Source: RFSX01 sp964495785 (GTDB lineage: Bacteria > Bacteroidota > Bacteroidia > Chitinophagales > Saprospiraceae). Taken from it: DNA of 64,000 nucleotides. The notes under the pieces are model-generated. The model had not been told where the DNA came from and ran no database searches. It saw only the letters and a program-made list of their open reading frames with translations. Of this stretch, positions 26,537 to 35,810 are shown in pieces. The stretch's first letter is position 1. The number at the start of each line of letters is the position of its first letter. The translations under genes were made by a program, and so were the position numbers. The stretch is from contig CAZBXL010000013.1 of the NCBI GenBank assembly GCA_964495785.1, positions 1 to 64,000 on the forward strand. Reading direction: 5' to 3'.

Positions 26537-27550
26537 ATGAAACGACGAACCAACTTCCTTCTCGCTCTTTGTATATGTATAAGTTCTATTGCTCTAAGTC
26601 AGGACCTACATTTCACAAACTACTATTACTCTCCATTGTATCTATCTCCTGCTAAGACTGGAGCATTTGCAGGCACTTACCGTTTTGGAGCCAATGTAAG
26701 AGACCAGTTTAATTCATTTATAGAAAAGCCCTACCAATCATTTATGGCACATGCTGATATGCCCATAGCATTTGGCTTAAAGCCACATCACTGGATAGGT
26801 GTCGGTATTAATATGTACGGTGATAGAGCAGGAGACTTAGCTTACTCTAATACTGGAGCACATCTGAGTTTAGCATATCACTACGCTCTTGACCCCAATT
26901 ACAAAACTGTCATCACGTTAGGAATACAATATGGTATGACTCAACGCAAAATCGATGCAACAAACTATATCAGTAACGAAACATTATCTGGCAATAACAA
27001 TGATCCAGATAAGTCACTGATAGATAACTTTAACCCATCAGTAAGCGATATCAATTTTGGCCTAAGCCTCAAAAACTGGACTTCTAAAACCTCATACTTT
27101 GACATAGGTGCATCGATGTATCACCTCACACAAGCTGACTTTAGATTTTCTGGATCAAGAATCGACAATCAAGTTAGAAGAAGAATTAATGCATACGCAG
27201 AGTATTATATTCAGAGTACAGACCAGCTAGCTTTGAGACCCATCATCGTCTATTCTAAAATGTGGCTATTCCAAAATCTATTCGGACAATTTAATCTTGA
27301 GTACAGACCTAACAAAAAATCAGCTACGACGCTCAAAGGAGGAATCGGTTATAGATCAGGTGATGCAGTACAATTCTTAGCTGGAATGATCTATAAAGGC
27401 TGGGATATAGGTATCGCTTATGACTTCACTGTATCCTCGGCTGCGGACTTAACCAATAGATACGGAGGAATCGAATTAGGAATAAGAAGAATAATCATAG
27501 CTAACAAGAAACCAAAAGTTAAGCCGAAAGAACTCTGTCCAAGACTATAA
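26537..27550 (+). CDS. PorP/SprF family type IX secretion membrane protein
   Basis: 337 residues with a signal peptide (cleavage after ALSQ, about residue 21) and a beta-barrel pattern to the C-terminus. It starts DLHFTNYYYSPLYLSPAKTGAF, the hallmark of PorP/SprF proteins, and ends with RYGGIELGIRRII. These outer-membrane proteins partner with the type IX secretion system and are usually encoded beside a large cargo protein with a type B (gliding-type) C-terminal domain. That is exactly the case here, two genes downstream. Confidence 0.93.
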   Translation: MKRRTNFLLALCICISSIALSQDLHFTNYYYSPLYLSPAKTGAFAGTYRFGANVRDQFNSFIEKPYQSFMAHADMPIAFGLKPHHWIGVGINMYGDRAGDLAYSNTGAHLSLAYHYALDPNYKTVITLGIQYGMTQRKIDATNYISNETLSGNNNDPDKSLIDNFNPSVSDINFGLSLKNWTSKTSYFDIGASMYHLTQADFRFSGSRIDNQVRRRINAYAEYYIQSTDQLALRPIIVYSKMWLFQNLFGQFNLEYRPNKKSATTLKGGIGYRSGDAVQFLAGMIYKGWDIGIAYDFTVSSAADLTNRYGGIELGIRRIIIANKKPKVKPKELCPRL

Positions 27551-27569
27551 TAGAATAACACTTACCATT

Positions 27570-28430
27570 ATGATAAAAACACTCTTTACTCATACAATGC
27601 TAATGCTACTAATAATACTTTGTATTATTAGTACAGGCATATCTCAGCCGTTGCATCATACTAATAGTGACCTTCCATGTATCAATAAAAATTACAATAT
27701 TGCAGCACATGTTGCTGTAGACTCAGCCAATAGGCAACCATTATATACTCTACCTGAGATAGATACAATCATGGAAAAGCTCAATGTTTTTTTCAGCCCC
27801 ATATGTGTATCATTTTCGTCTTGTGATTATAATGTAATGGAAGATGACTATTCGTTAGGCATTGTCAAAAATCAGCCACTTACTGAAGAGCAACAACTCT
27901 TAGAACTTAAGACAAGGTTTGGCCTAAGACGTCGTATAAATATCTTTTTTCTTGACTCGATGACAGTGTCTTTCTGCGGCTCCAGTACCTTTGAAGGTAT
28001 CCTTACGGTCAATGACGCAAATATCTATGTGGAGAATCAATGTGCAGATGATATAGCAGGTCAAATTGCTCATCATCTCGGTCACACATTTGGATTAATG
28101 AATACTTACGATCCATTTTCTATCGAGTTTGTAGATGGTAGTAATTGTGCTACGACCGCAGACAGGATATGCGATACTCCTGCTGATCCATTCCTCCAGA
28201 CAAGTATGACTGCAGAAGAAAGAGCACTTATAGCTGCTGGAGAATTAGAAGGCAGATTTATTGGTGGAACTTGTGAATTTATATACGAAGTTAAAGATCC
28301 CAATGGTGAATACTACCAACCTGATATGGGAAATATAATGTCAGCCTACCCATGCAAATGTGGCTTTACTCAAGATCAATTTCGCTTAATGTCCGAGACT
28401 ATTCTTAGATCAGATATAAGACACTTTTAA
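27570..28430 (+). CDS. Exported pappalysin-like protein with destroyed zinc site
   Basis: 286 residues with a signal peptide (to about residue 25). The fold markers of M43-type peptidases are present: GSNCATTADRICDTPADPF and a Met-turn-like GNIMSAYPCKCGF. Where HExxHxxGxxH is expected it reads AHHLGHTFGLMN: the catalytic Glu is His169 and the third zinc ligand is Asn178. It should therefore be catalytically dead or radically altered. It has no type IX sorting domain. Placed between the PorP/SprF gene and the PKD cargo gene (19 bp and 11 bp gaps), it may be a binding or chaperone component; this is inference. Confidence 0.8.
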   Translation: MIKTLFTHTMLMLLIILCIISTGISQPLHHTNSDLPCINKNYNIAAHVAVDSANRQPLYTLPEIDTIMEKLNVFFSPICVSFSSCDYNVMEDDYSLGIVKNQPLTEEQQLLELKTRFGLRRRINIFFLDSMTVSFCGSSTFEGILTVNDANIYVENQCADDIAGQIAHHLGHTFGLMNTYDPFSIEFVDGSNCATTADRICDTPADPFLQTSMTAEERALIAAGELEGRFIGGTCEFIYEVKDPNGEYYQPDMGNIMSAYPCKCGFTQDQFRLMSETILRSDIRHF

Positions 28431-28441
28431 AAATAGATATC

Positions 28442-31400
28442 ATGAGATCAACCATAAAGAATATATCGTTTATTTTACTTTTGATGTCTACTGTGCAATT
28501 AAGCTATGCACAAACGGCAAGCTCTACTGCAGGATGTGCTGAGCTTCAGGTACAATTCACTGCTCCTCAAGCGGCAAGCTATTTCTGGAGATTTGGTGAT
28601 GGCGCAGCAAGTGTTTCTACTTTACAGAATCCAGAACATTCTTATGTCCAACCAGGCACCTATACAGCTCAGCTATTTGATAGTGAAGGCGGTACACAAA
28701 TCGGAGATGACATCATCATTACCGTCTACCCTCCTATAGAAATTGATATCAGTTCTGACATTGATTTTGGCTGTGCTCCACTCGCAGTTAATTTCATGAG
28801 TAACATTAATATACACCCAGATATAGATATAGATCAAATCATCTGGACATTCGGAGATGGTAGTAGTGCTACAGGCCAGAATGTAAGTTATACTTATAGA
28901 AACAGTGGCGTATTTACAGTATCCGTTAAGGTAACCACACAAGATAGAATCAAGTGTGATGAACCTATCATTTTTGAAGATTTCATTACTGTAGAAGGAG
29001 AAAGAACTTCATTCAGAATAAATAAGAATTCTTCTTGTGATGTTCCAGACAATTTTGTGTTTACTAATACAACAGATGGTGATCCAGCTACAACATATTC
29101 ATGGGATTTTGATAATGGACAGACGATAGATGGAGAAGGACCGCATTCTATAACTTATAATAGTGCAGGACTTTATAATATAACACTGACCTCTACAAGT
29201 CCAGCTGGTTGCGAAACTTCTTCTACCAGAACGATTAACATAGGTTCTCCTGTAATCATACCTACATATCGTGATACAGTCTGCTTATTAGCAGAAGTAT
29301 TATTGACACATAATACAATTGCAGATGACTTCTTTTGGGACTTTTCAGGAACATCTATAGATTCTCTCAAATATGACGTAACGAGTGAAGAAAGACAACC
29401 GACAGTTGCATTTACCACTCTTGGCGTTCAGAATTTCACATTGGTTGCAACGGCAGACGATGGATGTATGACGACTGAGACATTAAGTATTGTAGTATAT
29501 AAACCTGATGCCTCATATGAATTGGGACCAGATATCACATGTACTGATGAGGTATTTATAGGGTACAGTGCTGTAGATCAGAATTTATTGAGTTACACCT
29601 TCAACAATGACATTGGTAATGAAGGACAGGATATTACTCGAGGCTCACCTACTGGAGCTAATGAATATGTCCAACCAGAAAGAGATGAATACTATATTAA
29701 CTATCAGGACTCAACCATTACAAGACTTATTGTCACATCAGTTCACGGATGTATGGATACTGCCTTTAATAAATTTTATCTACAGAGACCTGAAGCATTT
29801 TTCTTACCTGATATAGTTGGTGGTTGTATTCCTTTTGATGTCAATTTTTCTGATCTGAGTTTTTCTGAACATGAGGTGCTCATACGCGAATGGGATTTTG
29901 GTGATGGCACTAATGAATTCTATACAACTGATGATACCTTAATCACCCACACTTATGAGGTTGCTGGCTTACATCAAGTTACCTTAACAATAACTGACGA
30001 AAACGGCTGTAGAGATATCTCTCGAGAAATCGAGATAGTAGCTATTGATAAAGATACAATAGCAGTACCAGCCATCCCTGTTCCTTGTCCCGAGCTCACA
30101 TTCTGCGTAGATGATACTGTTGCATTATCAGTCTTATCTGACCAAGTGAGGCTCAATCTCCATATAGAATCTGACGAAGGTCGATATGATCATTGCTGGA
30201 GAGAACAGGAATCTTTTCATCGATTTCAGTATCCAGGTGTCTATCCTGTTGGAGTTACAGTTGAGTTCTTCAATATATACTTAGATTCAATAACGTCAGG
30301 TTGCGAGATTACCATAGAAGGATCTCGTTCTGACATTGACTATACTATAGATTGTGATAATCCCTATGTAGTAAATCTTAATAGTGAAAAAAGTATAAAT
30401 GCAGACGAGGTATCATGGTACCTTGAAGACAAATTAATATCTAATGATAGAGCTTTGAGCTATACTTTTGATGAGAGAGGAGAATACAAAATCTATCTCG
30501 AATCAAGTCAAAATGGAGTTGGTTGTATGCATCGGGATAGTGCTACAATTCATATTACAGAGATACAAGCGGCTATAAACATACCTCCTTTATCATGTGC
30601 ATCAAGTCCGACTATATTAGATGCCACTGGCTCACAAGATGTACATAACAACTGTCAGGCAGGTTATCTGTGGATATTTGAAGAGCAGCGTCCACGTGAG
30701 GTTAATGATACTATGATAGGACATATACTTAACCCTGGTTTTCAGACTATAACATTGGTTACTGAAGATATTAATGGCTGCACAGATACCATCAGTGCTA
30801 CGACTACAGCATATGACCTGCAAGCAGACTTTGTTGTAGACTCACTCATATGCCTGCCATCAGAAGTAAGTATAGAGGATTTATCAGTTGGTGACACGAC
30901 ATTAGTAAGTTGGTCCTGGGACTTTGGCGATGGAACATCGTCAGATATGAATCCGACTTATGTTTTTGACACATTGGATTACGATCCTGATTTTGACTTT
31001 GAGTTGATCACGGTTAGTCTTTCATTAGAAGATGCCTTAGGATGTGTGGATACGATTTCATATCAGATAGAGACCTATGATATATTTAGCGAAATGTTCT
31101 TAGACAACAGTACTACAATATGTCAAGGAGAAGAGATCACCTTTACTGCTGATGACTATAATCTCGGAGGCTCGTTCTTAACTTATGAATGGGACTTTTC
31201 AGATAACGGTATGAGCACAGAAGACAGCCCTACTGTCGCCTTTGACGTATCAGGTGAGCAACTGGTCACACTTACATTTACAGAGGCTGGTACAGGGTGC
31301 CAAGGCCAACTTGATACATTAATCAATGTAACTCCTACCCCTGTGGCTGATTTTATTACTGATCAAGACTCGGTGGATTTAATATGCTTTCCAGAGCAGA

Positions 31401-32377
31401 TTAGTTTTACTAATACCTCCATCGTTGGTGATGATGTAATCTATGATTGGGATTTCGGAAATGGTGCAGAATCTGACTTAGAAAATCCAGTTATTCCTTT
31501 TGACAAAGGCACTTATGAAGTCCAACTTATTGTAAGAACATTTGATGGCTGTCGTGACACAATCTCAAGGACGTACACACTTGTAGGACCAGAAGGCACA
31601 TTTACAGTAGATAAAGATGAGATATGCCCTGGTGAGGATATTACATTTACACTTGAAAATTCTATAGATGTATCTTCATTTACTTGGGACTTTGGTGACG
31701 GTGTGCAGGTGGATAATCAGACACCCGTAACCCATACCTATGATCAACAATCAAGTGTGACAACTTTTACACCCACATTGATATTAAGGTCTGATGAAAG
31801 TGGATGTGAGCTCATACAGAATATACCAATAAGTGTGTCTTCTATTACGGCTGATTTTATTGATTCTACCGGTATATGTCCGGGTGAGATTTCATTCTTC
31901 AGTACTTTCGTTAATCCACAGACAATAGAATGGAATATAGATGGCCAAGTGATTGAAAACACCTCTAACCCATCAGTGACAATAAATTCTACAGAACCTA
32001 CGATAGATGTGATCTTAAGAGTCACGGATGTAAATGGCTGCGAGGTTGAAAGAAGACAAACTATTGATAATCCAGATTTAGATAATGCAACTATAAAATT
32101 TCCTAATGTATTCTCGCCAAATGGAGATGGTATTAATGCAACATTTGATATTGTATTTGATCCAAACGAAATCGCAGGAGAGGTAGAAGTGGTCGACTTC
32201 AGAGTATACAATAGATGGGGAGAATTACTATACGACAATGATAATCCTACTGGTGGATGGAACGGAAGTTACAAAGGTCAGATCGTCCCAGCTGATGTCT
32301 ATGCATATTACATAGAAGTAGCTATAGATGGGTGTGAAAACAGGAGTAAAAAAGGAAATGTAACCATTATCAAATAA
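28442..32377 (+). CDS. Giant PKD-domain surface protein with gliding-type (T9SS type B) C-terminal domain
   Basis: 1311 residues with a signal peptide (cleavage near LSYAQ, residue 24). Many PKD-like immunoglobulin folds follow, recognised by repeated WDFGDG or WxFGDG motifs with HTY or ITY strands. Examples are FWRFGDGAASVS, IWTFGDGSSATG, EWDFGDGTNEFY, SWDFGDGTSSDM and TWDFGDGVQVDN. Conserved Cys pairs lie between them. The end (KFPNVFSPNGDGINATF then FRVYNRWGELLYDN and GGWNGSYKGQ) is the gliding-motility-type or type B sorting domain. It is the likely cargo of the PorP/SprF protein: an adhesin or filament related in layout to SprB, though much shorter. Confidence 0.92.
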   Translation: MRSTIKNISFILLLMSTVQLSYAQTASSTAGCAELQVQFTAPQAASYFWRFGDGAASVSTLQNPEHSYVQPGTYTAQLFDSEGGTQIGDDIIITVYPPIEIDISSDIDFGCAPLAVNFMSNINIHPDIDIDQIIWTFGDGSSATGQNVSYTYRNSGVFTVSVKVTTQDRIKCDEPIIFEDFITVEGERTSFRINKNSSCDVPDNFVFTNTTDGDPATTYSWDFDNGQTIDGEGPHSITYNSAGLYNITLTSTSPAGCETSSTRTINIGSPVIIPTYRDTVCLLAEVLLTHNTIADDFFWDFSGTSIDSLKYDVTSEERQPTVAFTTLGVQNFTLVATADDGCMTTETLSIVVYKPDASYELGPDITCTDEVFIGYSAVDQNLLSYTFNNDIGNEGQDITRGSPTGANEYVQPERDEYYINYQDSTITRLIVTSVHGCMDTAFNKFYLQRPEAFFLPDIVGGCIPFDVNFSDLSFSEHEVLIREWDFGDGTNEFYTTDDTLITHTYEVAGLHQVTLTITDENGCRDISREIEIVAIDKDTIAVPAIPVPCPELTFCVDDTVALSVLSDQVRLNLHIESDEGRYDHCWREQESFHRFQYPGVYPVGVTVEFFNIYLDSITSGCEITIEGSRSDIDYTIDCDNPYVVNLNSEKSINADEVSWYLEDKLISNDRALSYTFDERGEYKIYLESSQNGVGCMHRDSATIHITEIQAAINIPPLSCASSPTILDATGSQDVHNNCQAGYLWIFEEQRPREVNDTMIGHILNPGFQTITLVTEDINGCTDTISATTTAYDLQADFVVDSLICLPSEVSIEDLSVGDTTLVSWSWDFGDGTSSDMNPTYVFDTLDYDPDFDFELITVSLSLEDALGCVDTISYQIETYDIFSEMFLDNSTTICQGEEITFTADDYNLGGSFLTYEWDFSDNGMSTEDSPTVAFDVSGEQLVTLTFTEAGTGCQGQLDTLINVTPTPVADFITDQDSVDLICFPEQISFTNTSIVGDDVIYDWDFGNGAESDLENPVIPFDKGTYEVQLIVRTFDGCRDTISRTYTLVGPEGTFTVDKDEICPGEDITFTLENSIDVSSFTWDFGDGVQVDNQTPVTHTYDQQSSVTTFTPTLILRSDESGCELIQNIPISVSSITADFIDSTGICPGEISFFSTFVNPQTIEWNIDGQVIENTSNPSVTINSTEPTIDVILRVTDVNGCEVERRQTIDNPDLDNATIKFPNVFSPNGDGINATFDIVFDPNEIAGEVEVVDFRVYNRWGELLYDNDNPTGGWNGSYKGQIVPADVYAYYIEVAIDGCENRSKKGNVTIIK

Positions 32378-32577
32378 TCAGATTAATAGTCTAACAGCCG
32401 TCTCATAAAACATCTCAAAAGAGACTCAAAATAGAGCAGTACTATTCTACGTAAAAGCTTCTGATAGGTCAATCTAAATTATGTAGATTCGCGGTTCTTT
32501 ATAGTGTGACACATTGAGAACGAGTTATCTGCGTAGAAAATCTGTGCACTTAATCAATCAGTGTACAAAAGTATTGA

Positions 32578-33345
32578 ATGTCGAAATTGCCAAAGCAGTA
32601 TCAATTTATTGATCTATCAGATTACGGGAGAGTCATAGCAAGGAGGATAGCCGCTGCCTTAGTAGACACTACATTTACGCCGATCCATGTAACCACTTTG
32701 TTTGTTATATCCGGATTATTAGCTATAGCTTGTATCCTTAATCATTACTTTTTATTTGCAGCATTTTTCTTAGTTCTAAAGTCAATATTAGATGCAGCGG
32801 ATGGAGAACTTTCAAGACTTAAGAACACCCCTTCCTATGTGGGGAGATTTTACGATTCCATAGCGGACTATATATTAAATTTTCTGTTTCTTTTGAGCAT
32901 ATGGTACATAACAGGAGAACCATTGAGTAAGATGCTTATTGCATTTATATGCATGCAATTACAAGGCACATTATACAATTATTATTACGTGATTTTTCGT
33001 AACAATGTCAATGGCGACTCTACGAGTAGAGTGTTTGAGGATGAGGTACCCATTGCTATGAAAGGAGAAAAGCAATCTACAGTCACAGCGTTCTATCATA
33101 CTTATAACACATTGTACATCCTTTTTGACAAGATAATTTATTGGATGGATAGAGGAGCGATTAATAGTAAACCTTTTCCTAGTTGGTTTATGACATTCAT
33201 ATCCATTTATGGTTTAGGATTTCAACTTCTTATAATAGCTTTAATGCTTATCTTAGAGATAGAAGCATTCATCTTAACATTCATTATTGCATACACTATA
33301 TTCCTCTTTGCTTTTATTGCGATCAGACGATTTATTCTCGAATAA
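32578..33345 (+). CDS. CDP-alcohol phosphatidyltransferase family protein
   Basis: 255 residues with about six membrane helices. The catalytic motif runs D72-A-A-D75-G-E-L-S-R80, then G89, D93 and D97, fitting D-x2-D-G-x2-A-R-x8-G-x3-D-x3-D except for Ser79 in place of Ala. It should transfer a phosphoalcohol from a CDP-activated donor to an acceptor in the inner membrane, in phospholipid synthesis or head-group modification. The acceptor (glycerol phosphate, inositol or other) cannot be read. It is not obviously in an operon: 200 bp and 218 bp separate it from its neighbours. Confidence 0.88.
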   Translation: MSKLPKQYQFIDLSDYGRVIARRIAAALVDTTFTPIHVTTLFVISGLLAIACILNHYFLFAAFFLVLKSILDAADGELSRLKNTPSYVGRFYDSIADYILNFLFLLSIWYITGEPLSKMLIAFICMQLQGTLYNYYYVIFRNNVNGDSTSRVFEDEVPIAMKGEKQSTVTAFYHTYNTLYILFDKIIYWMDRGAINSKPFPSWFMTFISIYGLGFQLLIIALMLILEIEAFILTFIIAYTIFLFAFIAIRRFILE

Positions 33346-33355
33346 AATCGCAATA
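33315..33355. repeat. 9-bp inverted repeat across the end of the phosphatidyltransferase gene
   Basis: TATTGCGAT (33315-33323) and its complement ATCGCAATA (33347-33355) flank 23 bases that can form an inner imperfect stem. There is no T-run after it, so it is not a normal intrinsic terminator. Confidence 0.35.
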
Positions 33356-33563
33356 ATGTCAGTGCACAAAGTTTAAAAAAGTAAATAACAGAACTAAACA
33401 CCCACCTTAACGCTTCAGTACTTATTAGTATAATAGTCTGATCATCAATACTGTGCATAAATAAAGTATAACAAATTGAATAGCAGGTAGTAAGTACCGA
33501 CCTTGTGAATCAAAACAGTTACTTTTAGCACATAGAACTATGATTATAATATAATATCCATTT

Positions 33564-34769
33564 ATGTCTACAAAAAAAATAAAGAATGATAAAAAGCAGG
33601 AATATGATCTTCTTTATGCAGAATTTAAAAAGTCTGTAATTAACGAAAGCAACAGAGAACAAGTTAATTTTCTCTGTCGAAAAATCAATGACTTTAATAA
33701 TCTTGCAGATAAAATATCCAAAAAGACTAAAACTTCAAGAACACAAATATTTCTCAGCAAGGTTTACATTTTTATATACCTCTATCGCTTATTAGACATT
33801 GACAAACACCTTAGAGTACATGGAGATGAAAAAATCGGCGAGCTACGAGAAAAACAATCAGAATTTGTTTCTAAGGTATGTCAACATTTCAAATTAGATC
33901 AAGAAGAAACTCAAGAAATGAATTTGGCATTTAAAGAATTGGCAGACCCAATAACCAAAAAATCACATATCGGGATAAGAGTGGGTCATGATGCCATATT
34001 GTCCTTACTTGCTCAGGATAAGATCATAAAATCCTTAGACAGCTTATTCACAGAATTTAATTATTACTTCCCCAATTTAAATCAGTATGTCGGCATCAAT
34101 AATAACTTAATAGAGTACATTTCTAAATCAAAATTCCATACGGCATTTACAGTAGAAAAATATCTATCGAAAAAAATAAAAAACAAAGCAAAACTTATAA
34201 AACATCTGCAAAAGCAAAAGTCAGGAGCATCAATACTAAACAATAAGCATGCAATGACAATGATAAAAACCTCTTCCAGAAATCAGGTAGACATAGTAAG
34301 TATAGCAGATAAGAAAGCAGGTATCATGATTACTGTAAACTCAATATTACTTACACTTTTGATACCGATGTTTGCGAGTTACATATTTGATTTTTCAAGT
34401 TTTATTATTCCAATTTCAATTCTTATCGTCACTAATGGTCTGACAATATTATTAGCAACTTTAGCTACTCGACCCTCAACGACTAAAGAGGATGAAATAA
34501 CGAATGAAAAAATTCATTCAGGTCAGAAGAGTCTATTTTATTTTAAGAATTTTGCACAGCTATCTAAGAATGAATTTGTAAATGATGCCAAAGAATTATT
34601 GACAAATGAAAGTGCCTTTGAGAAGTCTGTATTTACAGACCTTTATGACGTAGGAGTAGACTTAGATAGGAAGTACAATAGATTGAGATGGTGTTATACC
34701 ATATTCGGAACGGGTATCGTATTGACTATGCTAAGCTTTATTATTGTAATTATCTTCAGTTCTCTCTAA
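33564..34769 (+). CDS. DUF5706 membrane protein, Pycsar-effector-like
   Basis: 401 residues. The C-terminal half (about 240-401) matches the DUF5706 fold of Pycsar effectors: SSRNQVDIVSIADKKAGIMITVNSI, a two-helix hairpin, the ATRPST turn, YFKNFAQLSKNEF, then LYDVGVDLDRKYNRLRWCY and a final membrane helix, three helices in all. In Pycsar defence such proteins sense cCMP or cUMP and disrupt the membrane. The N-terminal 230 residues are helical and polar. They align in outline with the HD domain of longer homologues but lack a His-Asp pair, and no pyrimidine cyclase gene is adjacent. A defence role is therefore unproven. Confidence 0.75.
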   Translation: MSTKKIKNDKKQEYDLLYAEFKKSVINESNREQVNFLCRKINDFNNLADKISKKTKTSRTQIFLSKVYIFIYLYRLLDIDKHLRVHGDEKIGELREKQSEFVSKVCQHFKLDQEETQEMNLAFKELADPITKKSHIGIRVGHDAILSLLAQDKIIKSLDSLFTEFNYYFPNLNQYVGINNNLIEYISKSKFHTAFTVEKYLSKKIKNKAKLIKHLQKQKSGASILNNKHAMTMIKTSSRNQVDIVSIADKKAGIMITVNSILLTLLIPMFASYIFDFSSFIIPISILIVTNGLTILLATLATRPSTTKEDEITNEKIHSGQKSLFYFKNFAQLSKNEFVNDAKELLTNESAFEKSVFTDLYDVGVDLDRKYNRLRWCYTIFGTGIVLTMLSFIIVIIFSSL

Positions 34770-34781
34770 GACGCTATCTAT

Positions 34782-35810
34782 ATGAGGAACTTGCTGTCAT
34801 ATCTTGTTGCCGCAATCGTAATTCTGACATTGGCAAGTCCTATCGTACTGATTGAAAAATTCAAGTACAAAACTAATTTTTCTGGATTTCAGAATGATGA
34901 TTTCATCTTACCCTTTGAGATAATGAACCCGGACAGTGTATATGTGATGCCAAAAGAACTCAAAGAAATTTCAGGTTTAAGTCATTATAGAGACATGCAA
35001 TTTTTTACTGTGAATGATGAGAAGGGCAACTTGTATCTATACGATTTATCCACAGGTACAATTATCGCAGAAGTAGATTTTGGTAAAAGAGGAGACTATG
35101 AAGCCGTCACTCGAAATAATAATATAGTTTATGTTGCTGAAAGTAATGGTAATGTCAAAGTCATTGACTACCAACGTCGTACAAAGATTTCTGAATTTAA
35201 TTCATCTCTTTCAAAAAAGAATGACGTTGAAGGTTTATCATTTGATGCAGAAAACAATTGGCTACTATTTGCTTGTAAAGGAAAGTTAGAGAACAAAGAC
35301 AAGAAGACTAAAAATGCGAAAGGCATCTACTACATAGACCTCAATAACCGAAATACAGATATAAAAGAATACAAAATCATCAATCTGGAACAAGAACTTG
35401 ATTCTCTCACACGATTTAATCTATTTGATAACTTTATAAATAACACTAACACGAATTCCAGAATCAGACGTTTTGCACCTTCAGGGATGTCATATGATCC
35501 TATAACGGGACACTTGTACATCCTTGCTAACAGAGGGAAAATTCTTGTTGTATTAGATAAAGAAAAGGATACAAAAGGTATCTATTTCTTGTCGCATAGA
35601 ATATTTGGACAACCAGAAGGCATTTCATTTGACAAGGATGGCAATCTCTACATCAGCAATGAATCAAAATCTACAAAAGCTAATATCATCCAATTTCTAA
35701 GAAATGAAAAAAAACGTGTAACGCTAGAAGAGGTCTTAGACATGGACATTTCTATTATCAAAGGAGAAGAAGACAGTACTGAGGTAATCGAAGCTATAGA
35801 AAAAAACTAA
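34782..35810 (+). CDS. SdiA-regulated-type beta-propeller protein
   Basis: 342 residues with an N-terminal membrane anchor or signal (about 1-22). A propeller of the SdiA-regulated/YjiK type follows: KELKEISGLSHYRDMQFFTVND, GDYEAVTRNNNIVYVAESNG, KNDVEGLSFD and GQPEGISFDKDGNLYISNE. It is probably periplasmic, with unknown ligand. It starts 12 bp after the DUF5706 gene, so the pair is very likely co-transcribed. Its C-terminus overlaps the convergent acyl-CoA dehydrogenase gene by 4 bp. Confidence 0.82.
   Translation: MRNLLSYLVAAIVILTLASPIVLIEKFKYKTNFSGFQNDDFILPFEIMNPDSVYVMPKELKEISGLSHYRDMQFFTVNDEKGNLYLYDLSTGTIIAEVDFGKRGDYEAVTRNNNIVYVAESNGNVKVIDYQRRTKISEFNSSLSKKNDVEGLSFDAENNWLLFACKGKLENKDKKTKNAKGIYYIDLNNRNTDIKEYKIINLEQELDSLTRFNLFDNFINNTNTNSRIRRFAPSGMSYDPITGHLYILANRGKILVVLDKEKDTKGIYFLSHRIFGQPEGISFDKDGNLYISNESKSTKANIIQFLRNEKKRVTLEEVLDMDISIIKGEEDSTEVIEAIEKN

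Noticed and set aside
32566..32573. Minus-strand TACTTTTG just before the phosphatidyltransferase ATG
   Set aside because: It points back towards the PKD gene 3' end, where no minus-strand gene exists; a chance match.
33315..33355. Inverted repeat after the phosphatidyltransferase as a terminator
   Set aside because: No T-run follows on either strand and the loop is long; listed only as a repeat.
33564..34769. Complete Pycsar defence system
   Set aside because: Only the effector-like half is seen; no pyrimidine cyclase frame was found on either side.
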